The notes: a model not told the origin generated them from the sequence alone. Positions 16,794 to 25,541 are shown, counted from the first letter of the stretch. The stretch: 64,000 nt of DNA from Nostocales cyanobacterium HT-58-2 (GCA_002163975.1 CP019636.1:7009501-7073500), one strand, 5' to 3'. Made by a program: numbers and translations.

Positions 16794-17091
16794 TATGACT
16801 GTTTCGCTGTTCTGAGCGCCCTTTGTACAAACCAATCAAAAACCCAAGTGTCCCTGCACCCAAAGCCGCCTGAGACGCGAATAAAAAGGTTTGCACTTCG
16901 CAACTAGGAACATTCATTAGTGGTTGAAACCAAGGTTGATATCCAGGTTGTACTTCAGTAACGGCTTTGGCAGCTCTGTCATCTGCACCCGCAAATTCAG
17001 CATTACGTGCAAATATGAATGGTGCAGCTGCCAAAATCACGACCCCTCCAAATAACAGCCAATTACTCAACCCTTTTTTAGACTGGTTCAT
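16777..17091 (-). CDS. cbiN: Cobalt transport protein CbiN
   Basis: 104 residues: N-terminal helix, an extracytoplasmic loop with EFAGADDRA and a PGYQPWFQPL motif, and a C-terminal helix. This is the standard CbiN plan. CbiN is the small auxiliary subunit needed for Co2+ loading of CbiM. It overlaps cbiM by 14 bp at its start and cbiQ at its end. A separate CbiN is typical of cobalt (rather than nickel) importers. Confidence 0.93.
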   Translation of the reverse strand: MNQSKKGLSNWLLFGGVVILAAAPFIFARNAEFAGADDRAAKAVTEVQPGYQPWFQPLMNVPSCEVQTFLFASQAALGAGTLGFLIGLYKGRSEQRNSHNEHSD

Positions 17092-17944
17092 TGCTTTGAG
17101 GCTCCTGTTTGATTAATTTCAATAGTTCCAATTCTTGAGGAGTGTAAGCTTGTAGCCAGTTCCAAACCAACACAGTCAGTAACCCTTCACTAATTGCCAA
17201 AGGAACTTGAGTTATCGCAAATATTCCAGCAAACTTGACAAATGAAGCAACAAAGCCCCCAACTGGTGCAGGAAAAGCAAGGGCAAGTTGGATAGATGTA
17301 ATAATATATGTCAGCAAATCTGCCAAGGCTGCTGCTAAAAAGATAGCTATTTTTTGTTTACCACTTAAGCGCATTGTTAGATGATATATCCAGTAAGCGG
17401 CAAATGGTCCGGCGATCGCCATGGAAAAGGCATTTGCTCCCAGTGTCGTTAAACCGCCGTGCGCCAGCAGCAATGCCTGAAACAGCAAAACTAAACTACC
17501 CAAAACTGACATTACTAAAGGTCCAAACAGCACTGCGCCTAATCCTGTTCCTGTAGGGTGAGCGCAACTCCCTGAGACTGAAGGCATTTTCAATGCCGAC
17601 AGCACAAAGGTGAAAGCTCCTGCCAATGCTAGAAGTAATTTTAGTTCAGGAGTGGCTTTAGTAATCCTCGTAAGGGAGCGTAACCCCAAAATAAAAAACG
17701 GTAATGCGACGATCCACCAAAAAATTGCCCAACCTGGTGGTAAAAAGCCTTCCATAATGTGCATGGCATAGGCTGGTTTGGGTAGGCACACAATGAAGTA
17801 AAAACTCACCATTGCCATCAAGCTCAAACTCACTAACCTTGAGGTGCCTTTTGACTTGGGAACAAATTTCGACACGATGGAGTACCTATAGATGCATCTA
17901 AAGCTTTTAGTGTAAGTTGGCGGGCGTTTTAACTCAAGAATCAT
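17078..17944 (-). CDS. cbiM: Cobalt ECF transporter substrate-specific component CbiM
   Basis: 288 residues in the longest frame. The CbiM core begins at MHIMEGFLPP after a signal peptide whose end is KPAYA. Cleavage at A-Y-A/M would release the N-terminal Met-His needed for metal binding, so here processing, rather than initiation, makes the metal site. GTG 17875 (VSKFVPKSK) is a plausible shorter start giving a normal-length signal peptide. Membrane helices and SCAHPTGTGLGAVLFGP match the family. It is first gene of cbiMNQO. Upstream is a 400-bp divergent region with a Fur-type palindrome closer to the multicopper oxidase gene. Confidence 0.92.
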   Translation of the reverse strand: MILELKRPPTYTKSFRCIYRYSIVSKFVPKSKGTSRLVSLSLMAMVSFYFIVCLPKPAYAMHIMEGFLPPGWAIFWWIVALPFFILGLRSLTRITKATPELKLLLALAGAFTFVLSALKMPSVSGSCAHPTGTGLGAVLFGPLVMSVLGSLVLLFQALLLAHGGLTTLGANAFSMAIAGPFAAYWIYHLTMRLSGKQKIAIFLAAALADLLTYIITSIQLALAFPAPVGGFVASFVKFAGIFAITQVPLAISEGLLTVLVWNWLQAYTPQELELLKLIKQEPQSNEPV

Positions 17945-18214
17945 CCTTTGAAGCTAAGGTTCCCTCTTTTTTTGTTAAGTCTGGGGAGGTGTCGGAGAGA
18001 AAAGAGTTCTTGGTTACCGTCTTCTGCTGAGGAATATACATAATACACCTCTTGATAACTTGTAGTTTCAAAAACAGTTAAATTCATATGACTACAGTAA
18101 GCAATCAAGAAAAAATGAAAGTTCTTTCACAAGACTTTTTTGGGTCATATTAGCGAATTTGCAACCTTAAGATCACAAATCCCAGTTTCTTGTGAGAAAT
18201 CAGGAAAAATAAAA

Positions 18215-18229
18215 TGATAATTATTATCA
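18215..18229. promoter_or_regulatory. Fur-type iron box, perfect 7-1-7 palindrome
   Basis: TGATAAT-T-ATTATCA is a perfect inverted repeat and is identical to the classical 7-1-7 Fur-box consensus TGATAATNATTATCA. It lies 26 bp upstream of the -35 hexamer of the multicopper oxidase promoter. The position upstream of -35, rather than over the core promoter, leaves open whether the regulator represses or activates. Confidence 0.75.
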
Positions 18230-18254
18230 CATAACTACTCTATTTTGAGAACTA

Positions 18255-18283
18255 TTGACAGTAATTATTGATTGTTTTAGTAT
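18255..18283 (+). promoter_or_regulatory. Sigma-70-type promoter of the multicopper oxidase gene
   Basis: TTGACA at 18255-18260 (perfect -35), 17-bp spacer, TAGTAT at 18278-18283 (4 of 6 -10 positions). The expected start of transcription near 18290 would leave almost no leader for the TTG 18299 frame but about 57 bases for ATG 18347, which supports the latter. Confidence 0.6.
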
Positions 18284-18346
18284 TCCAGAGGGAAATAATT
18301 GAAAAATTTTAGCAATTTCATATTGCTGCGAGTTATTGATAAAATC

Positions 18347-19369
18347 ATGCCTAACCATTCTGTTTTAGAGCCAGAAAAACCATGGAGTCGTCGTCATCTT
18401 TTGAAGCTTGGCTTAGCAGGGACTGGTGTGGCTAGTGCGGCGTTATGGCAAATGCTTAATTCCCAAAGTCAGACACGGATAAAAGTGCCACCTTCAGAGA
18501 CAGAGCCAACTTCTGATTTGACAATCCCTACTAAGATGGTGCGAGAATTCGAGTATGGCACTTTGAAGCGTGAAAATGGGCGTATCATTCGAGAATTTCG
18601 GTTGACAGCTGGTACTTCCACGATTAGTCTCAATAGTGCTGTTTCCTTCAACATTTGGGATTTAAATGGTCGCATACCAGGACCGACATTAAGGGCAAAA
18701 CAGGGCGATCGCGTGCGGGTGCTGTTCTTCAACCAAGCGGGACATTCTCACTCTCTACACTTTCATGGCGTCCACCCTTCAGAGATGGATGGCATTCGTC
18801 CAGTTCGCCATGGGACAGCAACTATCTATGAATTTGACGCGGAACCCTATGGCGTTCACCTGTATCACTGTCACATTGAACCAGTCACCCGTCATATTGC
18901 TAAGGGCTTGTATGGAATGTTTATCATTGATCCGCCCACTCCACGTCCCCCAGCTGATGAGATAGTACTGATTATGGCTGGGTATGACGTGAATGACGAC
19001 AGCCAGAATGAACATTACGCCTTCAATGGTTTGCCCCACTACTACATGAATCATCCCATCCGTATCTACCAAAATCAGTTGATTCGGTTGTACGTCCTTA
19101 ATCTCATTGAGTACGATCCAGTAGCGACGTTTCACCTACACGCCAACTTTTTTAAGGTTTATCCTACGGGAATGACGACTAAACCCATGTTTGAAAGTGA
19201 TGTTATCACAATGGGAACTGCCGAACGGCACATCTTGGAATTTGCCTTTCGTTATCCGGGCAAGTATATGTTTCATCCCCATCAAGACGCGATCGCAGAA
19301 AATGGATGCATGGGTCAATTTGAAGTTATAGCTGAGAGTAACTCTCAAAAGAAGACAAAAAGTTTCTGA
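18347..19369 (+). CDS. Multicopper oxidase, Tat-exported, putative ferroxidase
   Basis: 340 residues from ATG 18347; an upstream TTG (18299) adds 16 residues and has a GAGGGA ribosome-binding site, but would place the start on top of the predicted transcript start. Twin-arginine signal SRRHLLKLGLAG near residues 14-25 predicts Tat export of the folded copper protein. Cupredoxin domain 1 holds HSLHFHGVH, then YHCHIEP...RH....GM (type 1 copper Cys/His/Met). Domain 2 holds FHLHANFF and FHPHQD. The two-domain plan resembles two-domain laccases and nitrite-reductase-like oxidases. The Fur-type box upstream and FTR1 downstream suggest it oxidises Fe2+ for uptake; direct evidence for ferroxidase activity is lacking. 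Confidence 0.88.
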   Translation: MPNHSVLEPEKPWSRRHLLKLGLAGTGVASAALWQMLNSQSQTRIKVPPSETEPTSDLTIPTKMVREFEYGTLKRENGRIIREFRLTAGTSTISLNSAVSFNIWDLNGRIPGPTLRAKQGDRVRVLFFNQAGHSHSLHFHGVHPSEMDGIRPVRHGTATIYEFDAEPYGVHLYHCHIEPVTRHIAKGLYGMFIIDPPTPRPPADEIVLIMAGYDVNDDSQNEHYAFNGLPHYYMNHPIRIYQNQLIRLYVLNLIEYDPVATFHLHANFFKVYPTGMTTKPMFESDVITMGTAERHILEFAFRYPGKYMFHPHQDAIAENGCMGQFEVIAESNSQKKTKSF

Positions 19370-19950
19370 ATTGCGAAGAAGTATAACAGGTAGGGGTGCA
19401 AGAGATTGTGCCTCTGCGGGTGTGAGGTTTCTGTTACTTGTCTAATACTTTAGCACCTTTGCAGATATCCTAAAGATGACCTCCTGTAATCCCTGCAATA
19501 AAGTCTGTCCAAATGGCACGACGTATACCTGTGGATAGAGGAATTATTTATCATTATTTTTTATTGATGAGAGATTTTGCCATACTATGTGTTAAAAGTA
19601 GTTTTGGTGTGGCAGTAAACACATTGTTACCGAAGAGAGTTTGGACTTGAAATTTTTCAGGGATGCACAAGAGTCAGGGCTGACAATCACTTCGTGCATC
19701 TAAGATCTCCTATCAAGGAGACAAGCCTGTTTATCAGCGACTGCTCGTAAGGGCACTGCGCTCTCGTCCCTATGTCCTGACGGACACATTACGCGCAATT
19801 TGCACCTCCAATAAGAGGCACAAAACGCGCTGCACGGACGCGCGATGCCCTTATGAAGATGAAGTGGGCGCGCTCTGCGCCATTACCACCTAGTCGCTAA
19901 AAATCTTGATTCGACTCCTGCTTTGCAATGACTGAACACTGAAAGCACCA
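19370..19950. other. Intergenic debris with GC-rich repeats
   Basis: 581 bases without a gene. Positions about 19740-19880 are GC-rich and full of short palindromes (for example GGGCGCGCTCTGCGCC), unlike the AT-rich surroundings. GATGCAC/GTGCATC arms occur near 19663-19702. It looks like accumulated interspersed repeats next to a transposase remnant; no intact insertion-sequence ends were found. Confidence 0.4.
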
Positions 19951-20484
19951 GTGAGTCAGAAACTCATGCTGCCAAAAGTAACAAATGATAACACTTTGCC
20001 AATGAACAGACATTTCACACATTTACTAAATCTACCTGGTGTAATCGTAGAATCTTGGAAGTCTTCTCAGGATTCAATATTTTTTCAGTTGAGTGTTTTA
20101 GCTGAAGGTACATACTGCCCGTACTGCCGTAACTACTCAAAAGAATTACATCAAATCAGACCTATTGTAGTGAGAGATTTACCAGTCGATGGTAAAAATG
20201 TTTACTTGAGCTTACCACGTCGTCAATTTTATTGCAGAGTCTGTCAATGCTACATGACTGAGCGCTTGCAGTTTATTGATTGGCGTAGGAAATACACACA
20301 AAGATATGAGGAAAATATTTACGCCCAAATCAGTCATGTGAATATTGAGCAAATCAGCCAACAGCAACATCTTGGTGTTGAGCAAGTCAAAAATATTTTT
20401 AACTACATCAGTCAAAAGAGAAAAAAACAGTATCTTGAAATAAGTAAAAAAAGATTTCGCCTTGAGAATCAAAGGAAACAATAA
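19951..20484 (+). pseudogene. Truncated ISL3-family transposase (N-terminal zinc-finger/HTH part)
   Basis: 177 residues beginning at GTG. The zinc-finger motif CPYCRNYSKELHQIRPIVVRDL, followed by the RRQFYCRVC motif, is the zf-ISL3 domain. The following helix-turn-helix (ISHVNIEQISQQQHLGVEQV) also fits. ISL3 transposases normally exceed 400 residues with a DDE catalytic domain; here the frame ends before it, with a Lys-rich tail. The downstream 1.4 kb holds no recognisable catalytic domain. It is therefore a decayed element, although a free DNA-binding protein cannot be excluded. Confidence 0.72.
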
Positions 20485-21476
20485 CAAAAAATTATCACCA
20501 TAATGTCAAATAATAAGGGGATTATTTTTTTTGACTATAGATTTTTTTCAGGAAAATATGTATGCTCATATAGGTGCAAAAACGCGGCAAAAAGCATACA
20601 GTTTTGAAAAGTTTTTCTTGAGTACCAGGGCATCCCATTTACCCTATGGGAGAGAAATTCCTAATTTAGAGTTTTCCCCCACATCAATAGTTGTTTCAGT
20701 TGTTTCCAGAACAGCAACTGAGGATTTGTTATGGTGCATATCTCATGTTTTTATCTAATTTTTGGTAAATTTGCAAAGCAGCTAAATATTGCCAAGATTT
20801 CAGTCTTTAGATGGAGCATTTTATCTGCGAGAAGGTTTTTCTTCTTAGCCTTCTTTAACCTCTTCCATCCTAATCTTTGGGCATCAATGTATGAGAACTC
20901 TTCATAATTTAGGAGTATGAATTGCAAAGGTTATTCTTATGTACAATCGTCATTAAGCATTTGTTGACTTCGGGAAGTCAGTAAAATTTTTCCTCAACTG
21001 CGTCACCTGAAGATTTTAGTCAACTGTGATTGCATTTTTGGGTATTGCTACTATTTAATAAGGACATCCACGTTATCTATACATTTAGCCTTAACAGTGC
21101 ACGGGCTTAGCTAAAAAAGAAAGCATTGCTGAATCAAGGGATGATTTCGCAAGTTATAAAATCTCTTCCCCTGCACCCCCAGCCTACCTCAATTCATCCC
21201 ACTATTCTGCAACGCCAAAAAGAATTTGCCCCTGGTACATGGCATTCTTGTAGAGTGACCTCTTACTAAAAATTTTCCTTCTATCACTGCTACCCATGTC
21301 ATCGCAATGATGCATCTTAATTTGAGGGAAAACTTTTTCGGGGATATAGGGATATAGGTTAAATATTTGACACTAAACGCAAAATTAAAACAGCTCTTCA
21401 TCAAGTAAAGAAATTTTCAGCCACTGGTTGAAAAAACAAATTACAGTATTCAATTTCTCCCAGTTGTAAATTTACT

Positions 21477-21518
21477 CCCTTGCAATACCTCATCAGGCTA
21501 CTTGCAAGGGGTTTTTCT
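21477..21518 (+). terminator. Terminator-like hairpin with T-run
   Basis: CCCTTGCAA (21477-21485) pairs with TTGCAAGGG (21502-21510) and is followed by GTTTTTCTTT. There is no intact gene directly upstream, so it may be a leftover of a lost transcription unit. Confidence 0.5.
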
Positions 21519-21570
21519 TTAGGCAGGCTTTACCTAGCGCAAGCTTTTCCATTCAGATCGAGTTTACAGT

Positions 21571-21680
21571 CTTATACTAAGTTGCATTCAAAAACCTCAC
21601 CCCGCCCTCCGGGCACCCCTCTCCTTGCTAAGGAGAGGGGCGGGGATGAGGTGACACCTATGAACGCAACTCGGTATTAG
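21571..21680. repeat. 110-bp MITE-like repeat, copy 1
   Basis: The ends TACTAAGTTGCATTCA and TGAACGCAACTCGGTA are imperfect inverted repeats (13 of 16). The centre has CCCTCTCCTTGCTAAGGAGAGGG. The same 110 bp, inverted, occurs at 60715-60824 with only about four differences. No ORF of note. Small size, terminal inverted repeats and high identity between distant copies fit a non-autonomous miniature element. Confidence 0.75.
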
Positions 21681-21909
21681 TAGTGGACAAGCTTGATGAT
21701 TCTTTTGTGCTTACACCTTTCGTGTACACATTCAAATCTATTGACAATTTATATTAAATCATGATTAAAATCTTAGCAAATAGTTGAAAGAAAATATCAT
21801 TTGTGGGAAATTAGCATAGCTGAAGCCATAAGACGTGCCGTCCAATTCATCTACTGACACCAGTTTCAACGTTTTAATGATTACTTTTCAAACACTTTTA
21901 GGAGCAAGA

Positions 21910-22944
21910 ATGATAAAATTCCGTTACATCTGCTTAACTATTGCTAGTGCGGCAATCATTACTCTAAGTTCCTGTAACGGTACGCCAACTGCAGAAAATT
22001 CCACTGCACCAGCTGCTAGTTCTAGTCCTCCAGCTACTGAGGCAGTAAGTCACAGCGGGCATAGTAGCAAAAAGAAAATTAATATCAACAGTGCTATTCT
22101 GTCAGAGTTGGATAAATTTGAAGCACAGCTTGGTGTTCCAGCATTATCACATAAAATTCAGGCTAGTCGTCCCTATAGCAGCCCTGATGACTTAGTTTCT
22201 AAGAAAGTGATCACCCAGGAGCAATTTGACCAAATTAGGGATCAAGTGACTATTCAGGAAGTTGTTCTGACTGGGGAAGCAAAAGATGTTGACTACATGA
22301 CCAAACTCGGTTTAATGAAAGGACACCTTTTGGTTGCAAAAGAACTGTTGGATCAAAATCAACCAAAACAAGCAGAACCTCACATTGGACATCCAGTTGA
22401 GGAAATTTATGTTGATGTCGAAGAGCAGTTAAATGAGCGCAAAGTCAAAGAATTTAAGACATCTTTGATTAGTTTGCAAGATTTCGTGAAATCGAATCCT
22501 AAAAGTTCCAAAGTCAAAACTGATTTTGCCTCTTCCATGCAATCTGTCGATAATGCTGCCACAGCTTTACCAGCAGATCAACGCTCACAACCTAGATTCG
22601 TACTCCAGGTCATCAACGGGTTACTAGATGCAGCTAACTCAGAATATGGTGCGGCAATTGCAGATGGGAAAATTTCTGCAGATATTGAGTATCAAGATTC
22701 CCGTGGCTTTGTTAACTACGTTAACGAATTATACAAAGGGATTGGCAGTAAAATGGCTAAAGAGCATCCCGAAGAACACAAAGTCATTGAAACTAGTATG
22801 GCTGAATTGACAAAAGTTTGGCCTTCTGCGATTCCACCAGCCAAACCAGTCAAGACTCCTGAAGATGTCACTCAATTAGTGAAAACAATTGAGCAAAATT
22901 CTCAAAAAGTTATTGATAGCTCCAGTACTCAAGCGCAGCGATAG
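21910..22944 (+). CDS. Lipoprotein with helix-hairpin-helix-like domain, linked to FTR1 iron uptake
   Basis: 344 residues from ATG 21910, chosen because AGGAG lies 5 bp upstream and it opens a signal peptide ending in lipobox LSSC. After a Ser/Pro/Ala-rich linker and a His-containing patch (SHSGHSS), a ComEA-like HHH region (ININSAILSELDKFEAQLG to about QIRDQV) follows. The C-terminal 200 residues are helical and contain EPHIGHPVEEIYVDVEEQL, a His/Glu-rich motif that also appears in extracytoplasmic parts of some FTR1-type systems. It is predicted to sit on the periplasmic face and could bind iron for the ferritin-like protein and FTR1 that follow; this role is inference. Confidence 0.72.
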   Translation: MIKFRYICLTIASAAIITLSSCNGTPTAENSTAPAASSSPPATEAVSHSGHSSKKKININSAILSELDKFEAQLGVPALSHKIQASRPYSSPDDLVSKKVITQEQFDQIRDQVTIQEVVLTGEAKDVDYMTKLGLMKGHLLVAKELLDQNQPKQAEPHIGHPVEEIYVDVEEQLNERKVKEFKTSLISLQDFVKSNPKSSKVKTDFASSMQSVDNAATALPADQRSQPRFVLQVINGLLDAANSEYGAAIADGKISADIEYQDSRGFVNYVNELYKGIGSKMAKEHPEEHKVIETSMAELTKVWPSAIPPAKPVKTPEDVTQLVKTIEQNSQKVIDSSSTQAQR

Positions 22945-23161
22945 CATTTTGAATAGTTTGTAGTGATACTTGCCTGACATTTTTCTCTTAGGCAAGGATT
23001 TAAAGTGAGTGAGCAGTGAACAAAGAGTTAGGAGTTAAGAGTTGGATTAACTTGGATTGCCTGAACTTTAACCCCTTACTCATAAATTCATGGATCAAGC
23101 ATAACTCATCACTCTTCACTCAGAACTTAATCAAATTCCACGTATCACTATAATTAGAGAC
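22945..23161. repeat. Intergenic short repeats (GAGTTA / ACTCAT type)
   Basis: 217 bases with degenerate heptamer-like repeats (GAGTTAGGAGTTAAGAGTT and ACTCATCACTCTTCACTCA) of the type common between Nostocales genes. No gene. Confidence 0.45.
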
Positions 23162-23599
23162 ATGATGCAACAACTCGACCAGCATAAGACAATCGACTTG
23201 CTGAACTTAATTATGGAATGTGAGTTAGCAGGAGTAGTACGTTATACTCATTATTCCTTAATGGTAACTGGTCCTTACCGCATTCCCATTGTGGATTTTT
23301 TTAAAGCACAGGCTAATGAGTCTTTACTTCATGCCCAACAAGTTGGAGAAATTCTCACAGGTATAGAAGGACATCCCAGCTTGAGAATAGCTCCCATTGA
23401 AGAAACTTATAAGCATTCAGTCAAAGATATTTTGGCAGAAAGTTTAATCCATGAAGAAAAAGCACTTGAACTATACAAGAACCTGCTCGAAACTGTTAGT
23501 AACGCTAGCATTTATCTCGAAGAATTTGCCCGTAACATGATTGGTCAGGAAGAGATGCATAATCTTGAACTGAAAAAGATGTTACGCGATTTCAGCTAA
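23162..23599 (+). CDS. Ferritin-like (bacterioferritin/Dps-type) protein
   Basis: 145 residues, four-helix-bundle pattern. Candidate di-iron ligands: E19/E21 in MECELAGVVRY, E53 with H57 in NESLLHAQQ, E98/E99, and E130-x2-H133 in GQEEMH. The second ExxH is canonical; the first is spaced ExxxH, which is unusual. Such proteins oxidise and store iron or protect DNA. The position between a lipoprotein and the FTR1 permease suggests handling of imported iron in the cytosol. No signal peptide. Confidence 0.78.
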   Translation: MMQQLDQHKTIDLLNLIMECELAGVVRYTHYSLMVTGPYRIPIVDFFKAQANESLLHAQQVGEILTGIEGHPSLRIAPIEETYKHSVKDILAESLIHEEKALELYKNLLETVSNASIYLEEFARNMIGQEEMHNLELKKMLRDFS

Positions 23600-23627
23600 C
23601 ATTTATTAGCTAGGTAAGTCATTAGTC

Positions 23628-23680
23628 ATGAGTAAATATCTAGTGACTAATGACAAAGGACAAATGACAAAGGACGAGTC
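23628..23680. repeat. Short tandem repeat between ferritin-like gene and FTR1
   Basis: AATGACAAAGGAC is repeated in tandem, with further TAGTGACTAATGAC-like units upstream. It is an STRR-type cyanobacterial repeat and runs up to the FTR1 start codon. Confidence 0.55.
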
Positions 23681-24649
23681 ATGAACTTTAGCGCTGCCTT
23701 ACCCACTTTTGTGATTACACTCCGAGAAGGAGTAGAAGCTGCTCTTGTAGTCGGTATTGTACTGGCTTTGCTAAAAAAAGCCAAACAATCGCGCCTCAAC
23801 CCTTGGGTCTATGCTGGTGTCGGTGTTGGTATCGTTGTCAGCGCACTCATTGGTTTTTTGTTCACTTGGATGATTCAGGTACTAAGTGCAATTAATCCTC
23901 AGTATTCATCAGTAGTTGAGCCATTGATGGAAGGTGTCTTCAGTGTAATAGCTATTATTATGCTGAGTTGGATGCTTATCTGGATGACCAAACAAGCCAG
24001 ATTTATGAAGTCTCAGGTTGAAGGAGCGGTAACATCTGCTTTAAAACAGGACTCATATGCTGGTTGGGGTGTTTTTACTTTAGTATTTATTGCTGTTGTA
24101 CGCGAAGGCTTTGAAACTGTTCTGTTCATAGCTGCTAACTTTCAACAAGGACTGATTCCTGGTCTTGGTGCTATTGGTGGTATTGCAGTCGCAGCTGCAA
24201 TAGGAGTGCTGTTATTTCAATGGGGCGTAAAAATTAATATTCGCCAATTTTTCCAGGTCATGGGTGTTTTGTTAGTGTTGATTGTGGCTGGGTTAGTAGT
24301 CACAGCTTTGCATAAGTTCGACCAAGCTTTTGCTACCCTTGCTCTTAGCAATCGCGCCTCAGAAAGCCTTTGTTTTTATTATGAACGGTTTACCAAAATC
24401 CACTCTTGCATCTTGGGTCCAATGGTTTGGAATACTTCCAACATTTTGCCTGATGAAAAGTTTCCTGGTGTTGTTCTCAAAGCCTTGTTTGGCTATAGGG
24501 AACATCTTTATGTTGTGCAAGCAGTCGGATATTTTGTGTTTTTAGTAACAGTTGGTGGTTTGTATTTCCGCAGCATCACGGCTGCAGGAAGTAGTCGTGC
24601 TAAAAATCAACCAGTTGCACAAAAATCGGTTAGCTCTGTGAAAGATTGA
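23681..24649 (+). CDS. FTR1-family high-affinity iron permease
   Basis: 322 residues, about seven membrane helices. Both REGxE motifs that bind ferric iron in FTR1 are present: REGVE at residues 15-19 and REGFE at 141-145. FTR1 proteins import Fe3+ produced by a partner oxidase (Fet3 in yeast, EfeB or multicopper oxidases in bacteria). Here a Tat multicopper oxidase lies 4.3 kb upstream and a ferritin-like protein directly before it. The periplasmic loop at about 225-262 contains two Cys (SLCFYY and HSCILG). A hairpin follows the stop codon. Confidence 0.92.
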   Translation: MNFSAALPTFVITLREGVEAALVVGIVLALLKKAKQSRLNPWVYAGVGVGIVVSALIGFLFTWMIQVLSAINPQYSSVVEPLMEGVFSVIAIIMLSWMLIWMTKQARFMKSQVEGAVTSALKQDSYAGWGVFTLVFIAVVREGFETVLFIAANFQQGLIPGLGAIGGIAVAAAIGVLLFQWGVKINIRQFFQVMGVLLVLIVAGLVVTALHKFDQAFATLALSNRASESLCFYYERFTKIHSCILGPMVWNTSNILPDEKFPGVVLKALFGYREHLYVVQAVGYFVFLVTVGGLYFRSITAAGSSRAKNQPVAQKSVSSVKD

Positions 24650-24668
24650 GCGAAAATGGGTAATGAGT

Positions 24669-24698
24669 TTGTCGTGAGTACCTAAGCACTCACGACAA
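24669..24698 (+). terminator. Hairpin after FTR1
   Basis: TTGTCGTGAGT pairs perfectly over 11 bp with ACTCACGACAA around an 8-base loop, 20 bases past the FTR1 stop. There is no T-run, so it may act in termination or in stabilising the 3' end. Confidence 0.6.
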
Positions 24699-24724
24699 GC
24701 CGAATGATGAACAACTGATTTCCC

Positions 24725-25528
24725 ATGACCAAGATTTGTGCCCGAGAGATATTCATTTATCCATTTAAAGGATTAAGCGCTCACAAATGTGACCGTGTCA
24801 CTTTACAAGTTGGACATGGCATACCAGGCGATCGCGCTTTTGCCTTAATGTTCAAAGAAGAAGATGCACAATATCCCGACACAACAAAAGTGCCGTGGAT
24901 GAAGAAGCACAACTTTGCCATGCAAAATGATTGGTCAGGACTCGCAGCCCTGGACTGTGCTTACGAAGCAGCTGCTGGCACTTTAACGGTGAAGCGCAAA
25001 GGCGTAGAGTTATTGGTTGCTGATACGAACCATCCTACTGGGCGCGATCGCATTGCGACTTTTTTCACAGGATATCTTGCAGGAATTTATCCTACTCAAG
25101 CTGCCAGACATCCAAACCGCACACCCTTACAGCTTGTGGGCGAGTTTGGTAAAACCCGCTATCCCGACCGGGAAGCTGTGCATATATCTCTTGTCAGTCA
25201 AGCAACTCTTGACCATTTGAGTGAGATAGCAGGACAACACGTTGATGTTCGTCGTTTCCGCCCCAATATTGTTTTAGATGGTGTACCTGCTTGGGGAGAA
25301 TTTGACTGGGTTGGTCAAGAAATGCAACTTGGTACAGCACGAATTGTCATTACAGCAAGAATAAATCGCTGCTTAAATATTGATGTGAACCCAGAAACGG
25401 GAGAAAGAGATATTGCCCTACTTCCCCTGTTGAAAAAGCATTTTCAACACACGCAGACGGGTGTTTTGGCACAGGTTATAACCAGTGGTACTGTAGCAAT
25501 CGGTGATACGTTTGGGAGTGTTGAGTGA
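24725..25528 (+). CDS. MOSC-domain protein
   Basis: 267 residues. N-terminal beta-barrel MOSC_N-like segment (REIFIYPFKGLSAH) and MOSC core with GIPGDRAFALM, RFRPNIVLDG and RINRCLNIDVNPETGERD. The single cysteine in INRCLNIDVNPETG corresponds to the conserved MOSC Cys implicated in sulfur carriage or molybdenum-cofactor binding. MOSC proteins act in Moco sulfuration or in reduction of N-hydroxylated compounds. There is no partner oxidoreductase domain. Cytosolic. It lies 75 bp after FTR1 but beyond the hairpin, so it is probably a separate transcript. Confidence 0.85.
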   Translation: MTKICAREIFIYPFKGLSAHKCDRVTLQVGHGIPGDRAFALMFKEEDAQYPDTTKVPWMKKHNFAMQNDWSGLAALDCAYEAAAGTLTVKRKGVELLVADTNHPTGRDRIATFFTGYLAGIYPTQAARHPNRTPLQLVGEFGKTRYPDREAVHISLVSQATLDHLSEIAGQHVDVRRFRPNIVLDGVPAWGEFDWVGQEMQLGTARIVITARINRCLNIDVNPETGERDIALLPLLKKHFQHTQTGVLAQVITSGTVAIGDTFGSVE

Positions 25529-25541
25529 AAAGTTGATTTCG

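Larger units (their letters stand above)
17945..18346. other. Divergent regulatory region, cbiM / multicopper oxidase
   Basis: Contains a perfect 7-1-7 Fur-type palindrome (18215-18229) and a strong -35/-10 pair (18255-18283) reading towards the multicopper oxidase. No B12-box was seen on the cbiM side. Confidence 0.55.
20485..21909. other. 1.4-kb non-coding stretch with hairpin and a MITE-like repeat
   Basis: No convincing gene. Short frames (for example 20531-20758) lack family resemblance and codon pattern. It contains a terminator-like hairpin (21477-21518) and a 110-bp repeat (21571-21680) with a near-identical inverted copy at 60.7 kb. A possible -35 TTGACA at 21741 precedes the lipoprotein gene. 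The region probably arose by decay of mobile DNA inside an originally tighter iron-uptake cluster. Confidence 0.45.

Noticed and set aside
17945..18298. Possible cobalamin riboswitch before cbiM
   Set aside because: No B12-box or matching helices were found on the minus strand.
20531..20758. 75-residue frame in the 1.4-kb non-coding stretch
   Set aside because: No ribosome-binding site, no recognisable pattern, surrounded by mobile-element debris.
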